Shown: positions 63,210 to 64,000 of the stretch, piece by piece
Layout of the letters: each line of letters opens with the position of its first letter
How positions within the stretch are numbered: the first letter of the stretch is position 1
Origin: Austropuccinia psidii
Taxonomy: Eukaryota > Basidiomycota > Pucciniomycetes > Pucciniales > Sphaerophragmiaceae
Direction: 5' to 3'
DNA: 64,000 bases
Assembly (NCBI GenBank): GCA_023105745.1
Contig: JALGQZ010000007.1
Location: 57,765,569-57,829,568, forward strand
Program-made: the position numbers and the translations under genes
The notes under the pieces: generated by a model
The model's input: the letters and a program-made list of their open reading frames with translations, nothing else
What the model was told of the DNA's origin: nothing
Database searches by the model: none

Positions 63210-64000
63210 GTCCCACAGAAAGAGGATTTTTCAAAATGTGATTATGGCTTCATATTTTTGGGCCAACTCTATGATATATTCAATAAAAGACCATAACCAA
63301 GAGCTTTACAGGTGATTAATAGGACTTTAATATAAAGAAATAGTGGTGTTGAGAGTTACTGAAAGCCCTGGATGCAGTATTTATCAATTGGTTGACCATA
63401 ATAGGGACTAAGCTTGTTAAAAATTATAATTATAACCTGATTATTTACAAGATTAAAACTTTAAGAAAAAAATTATACCACCTAAGAAGTCAAGATGAGG
63501 ATTTAGACTTTTCTTTTGGTGCAGAGAAAGGTCCCTTCTTATCCTGACAAGGTGTGGAGGGGTGTTTTCCCCTTGCCACATAGAAGGAGTGAAGAGTTTT
63601 TTACTTGAGAGGGTGGTCTTGTGGATCCCATAGCCCCTTGTAACTTGTATTAGTCTCAGATGTGGCTTTAAATTCTTGCCACTTTTCCTCAATCAAGGGT
63701 TAAAATTTTCATCTGGGGACCTCAATGATGTGTTCTGACATGTCAGACCCCTAAAATTCTGTACAGAAAGCATCTTGGAACCCCATATTATTCATACTAT
63801 TAGTAATTGAACTAAAAATAATCTATTGGATGGCTTTGAAATCTCTTTTTAAATAGTATGAGAGACTATCCCACAGTATTGGTTTTTTTCAATATTGTGG
63901 AATTTTGACCAAAAACTACTATATCTTTGTCATTTTTAAAGTTAGAGGGATCAAAAGTGGCTAAATTTGTGGCGCTTGATGAGCACTACACAATGGTCAC
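63210..64000 (+). mobile_element. LTR of family R1, copy D (3' end outside window)
   Basis: From about 63325 clearly colinear with copy C (GACTTTAATATA...AAATAGTGG, GAAAGGTCCC, GTGAAGAGTTTTT, CATCTGGGGACCTC). The start is uncertain; TGTCCCACAG at 63209 is a candidate. More diverged than copies A-C. The minus-strand 79-codon frame at 63453-63692 lies within it and is ignored. Confidence 0.6.

Overview
This is nuclear DNA from a eukaryote. It carries a spliceosomal-intron host gene, several LTR retrotransposons and DNA transposons, and no bacterial operon features. The base composition is very AT-rich. The Ty3-type polyproteins, the MYB-like gene and the TET-like gene look like those of rust fungi (Pucciniales). 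From memory the Ty3 family most resembles those of Austropuccinia psidii; the species is an inference, the fungal/rust character is fairly secure.

Layout. 1-1017: end of an LTR of family R1, running straight into a 21-bp satellite (to about 1710). 3921-10852: an old minus-strand Ty3 fragment, split by a 3.95-kb TIR transposon (5765-9716) and cut by a third copy of that transposon's end (3730-3920). 12260-13667: second R1 LTR. About 14935-15580: a decayed PIF/Harbinger transposase. 15600-16206: a CpG-bearing promoter-like island. 16207-18391: the only intact host gene I can model, a 14-exon mitochondrial 2-oxodicarboxylate-type carrier of 306 residues that includes a 5-nt microexon. 18400-24965: AT-rich desert. 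24966-37535: an old solo LTR, split by a full-length Ty3 chromovirus (26104-36668, 5-bp target duplication ATTAT) of the same family. 37590-38320: second decayed Harbinger transposase. 41590-49240: a 7.65-kb TIR transposon (target duplication AAT) carrying a MYB/SANT-like gene, fragments of a captured Prp2-like DEAH helicase, a TET/JBP-like 2OG-Fe(II) dioxygenase and a Harbinger transposase. 50076-60093: a second, more decayed Ty3 element (target duplication CACCT). 60670-62075: an R1 solo LTR (target duplication CAAAT). From about 63210: a fourth R1 copy.

How it fits together. The window is a graveyard of transposons around one housekeeping gene. The retrotransposon coding regions have almost no CpG, whereas the host gene's upstream region has many. 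Several broken codons are C-to-T or G-to-A changes at CpG. That is the signature expected from cytosine methylation, and it makes a transposon carrying a TET/JBP-like base-modifying enzyme the most interesting object here. The Ty3 elements show a second unusual feature: two overlapping reading frames at the 5' end of gag, with a splice acceptor lying just inside the gag start codon in all three copies.
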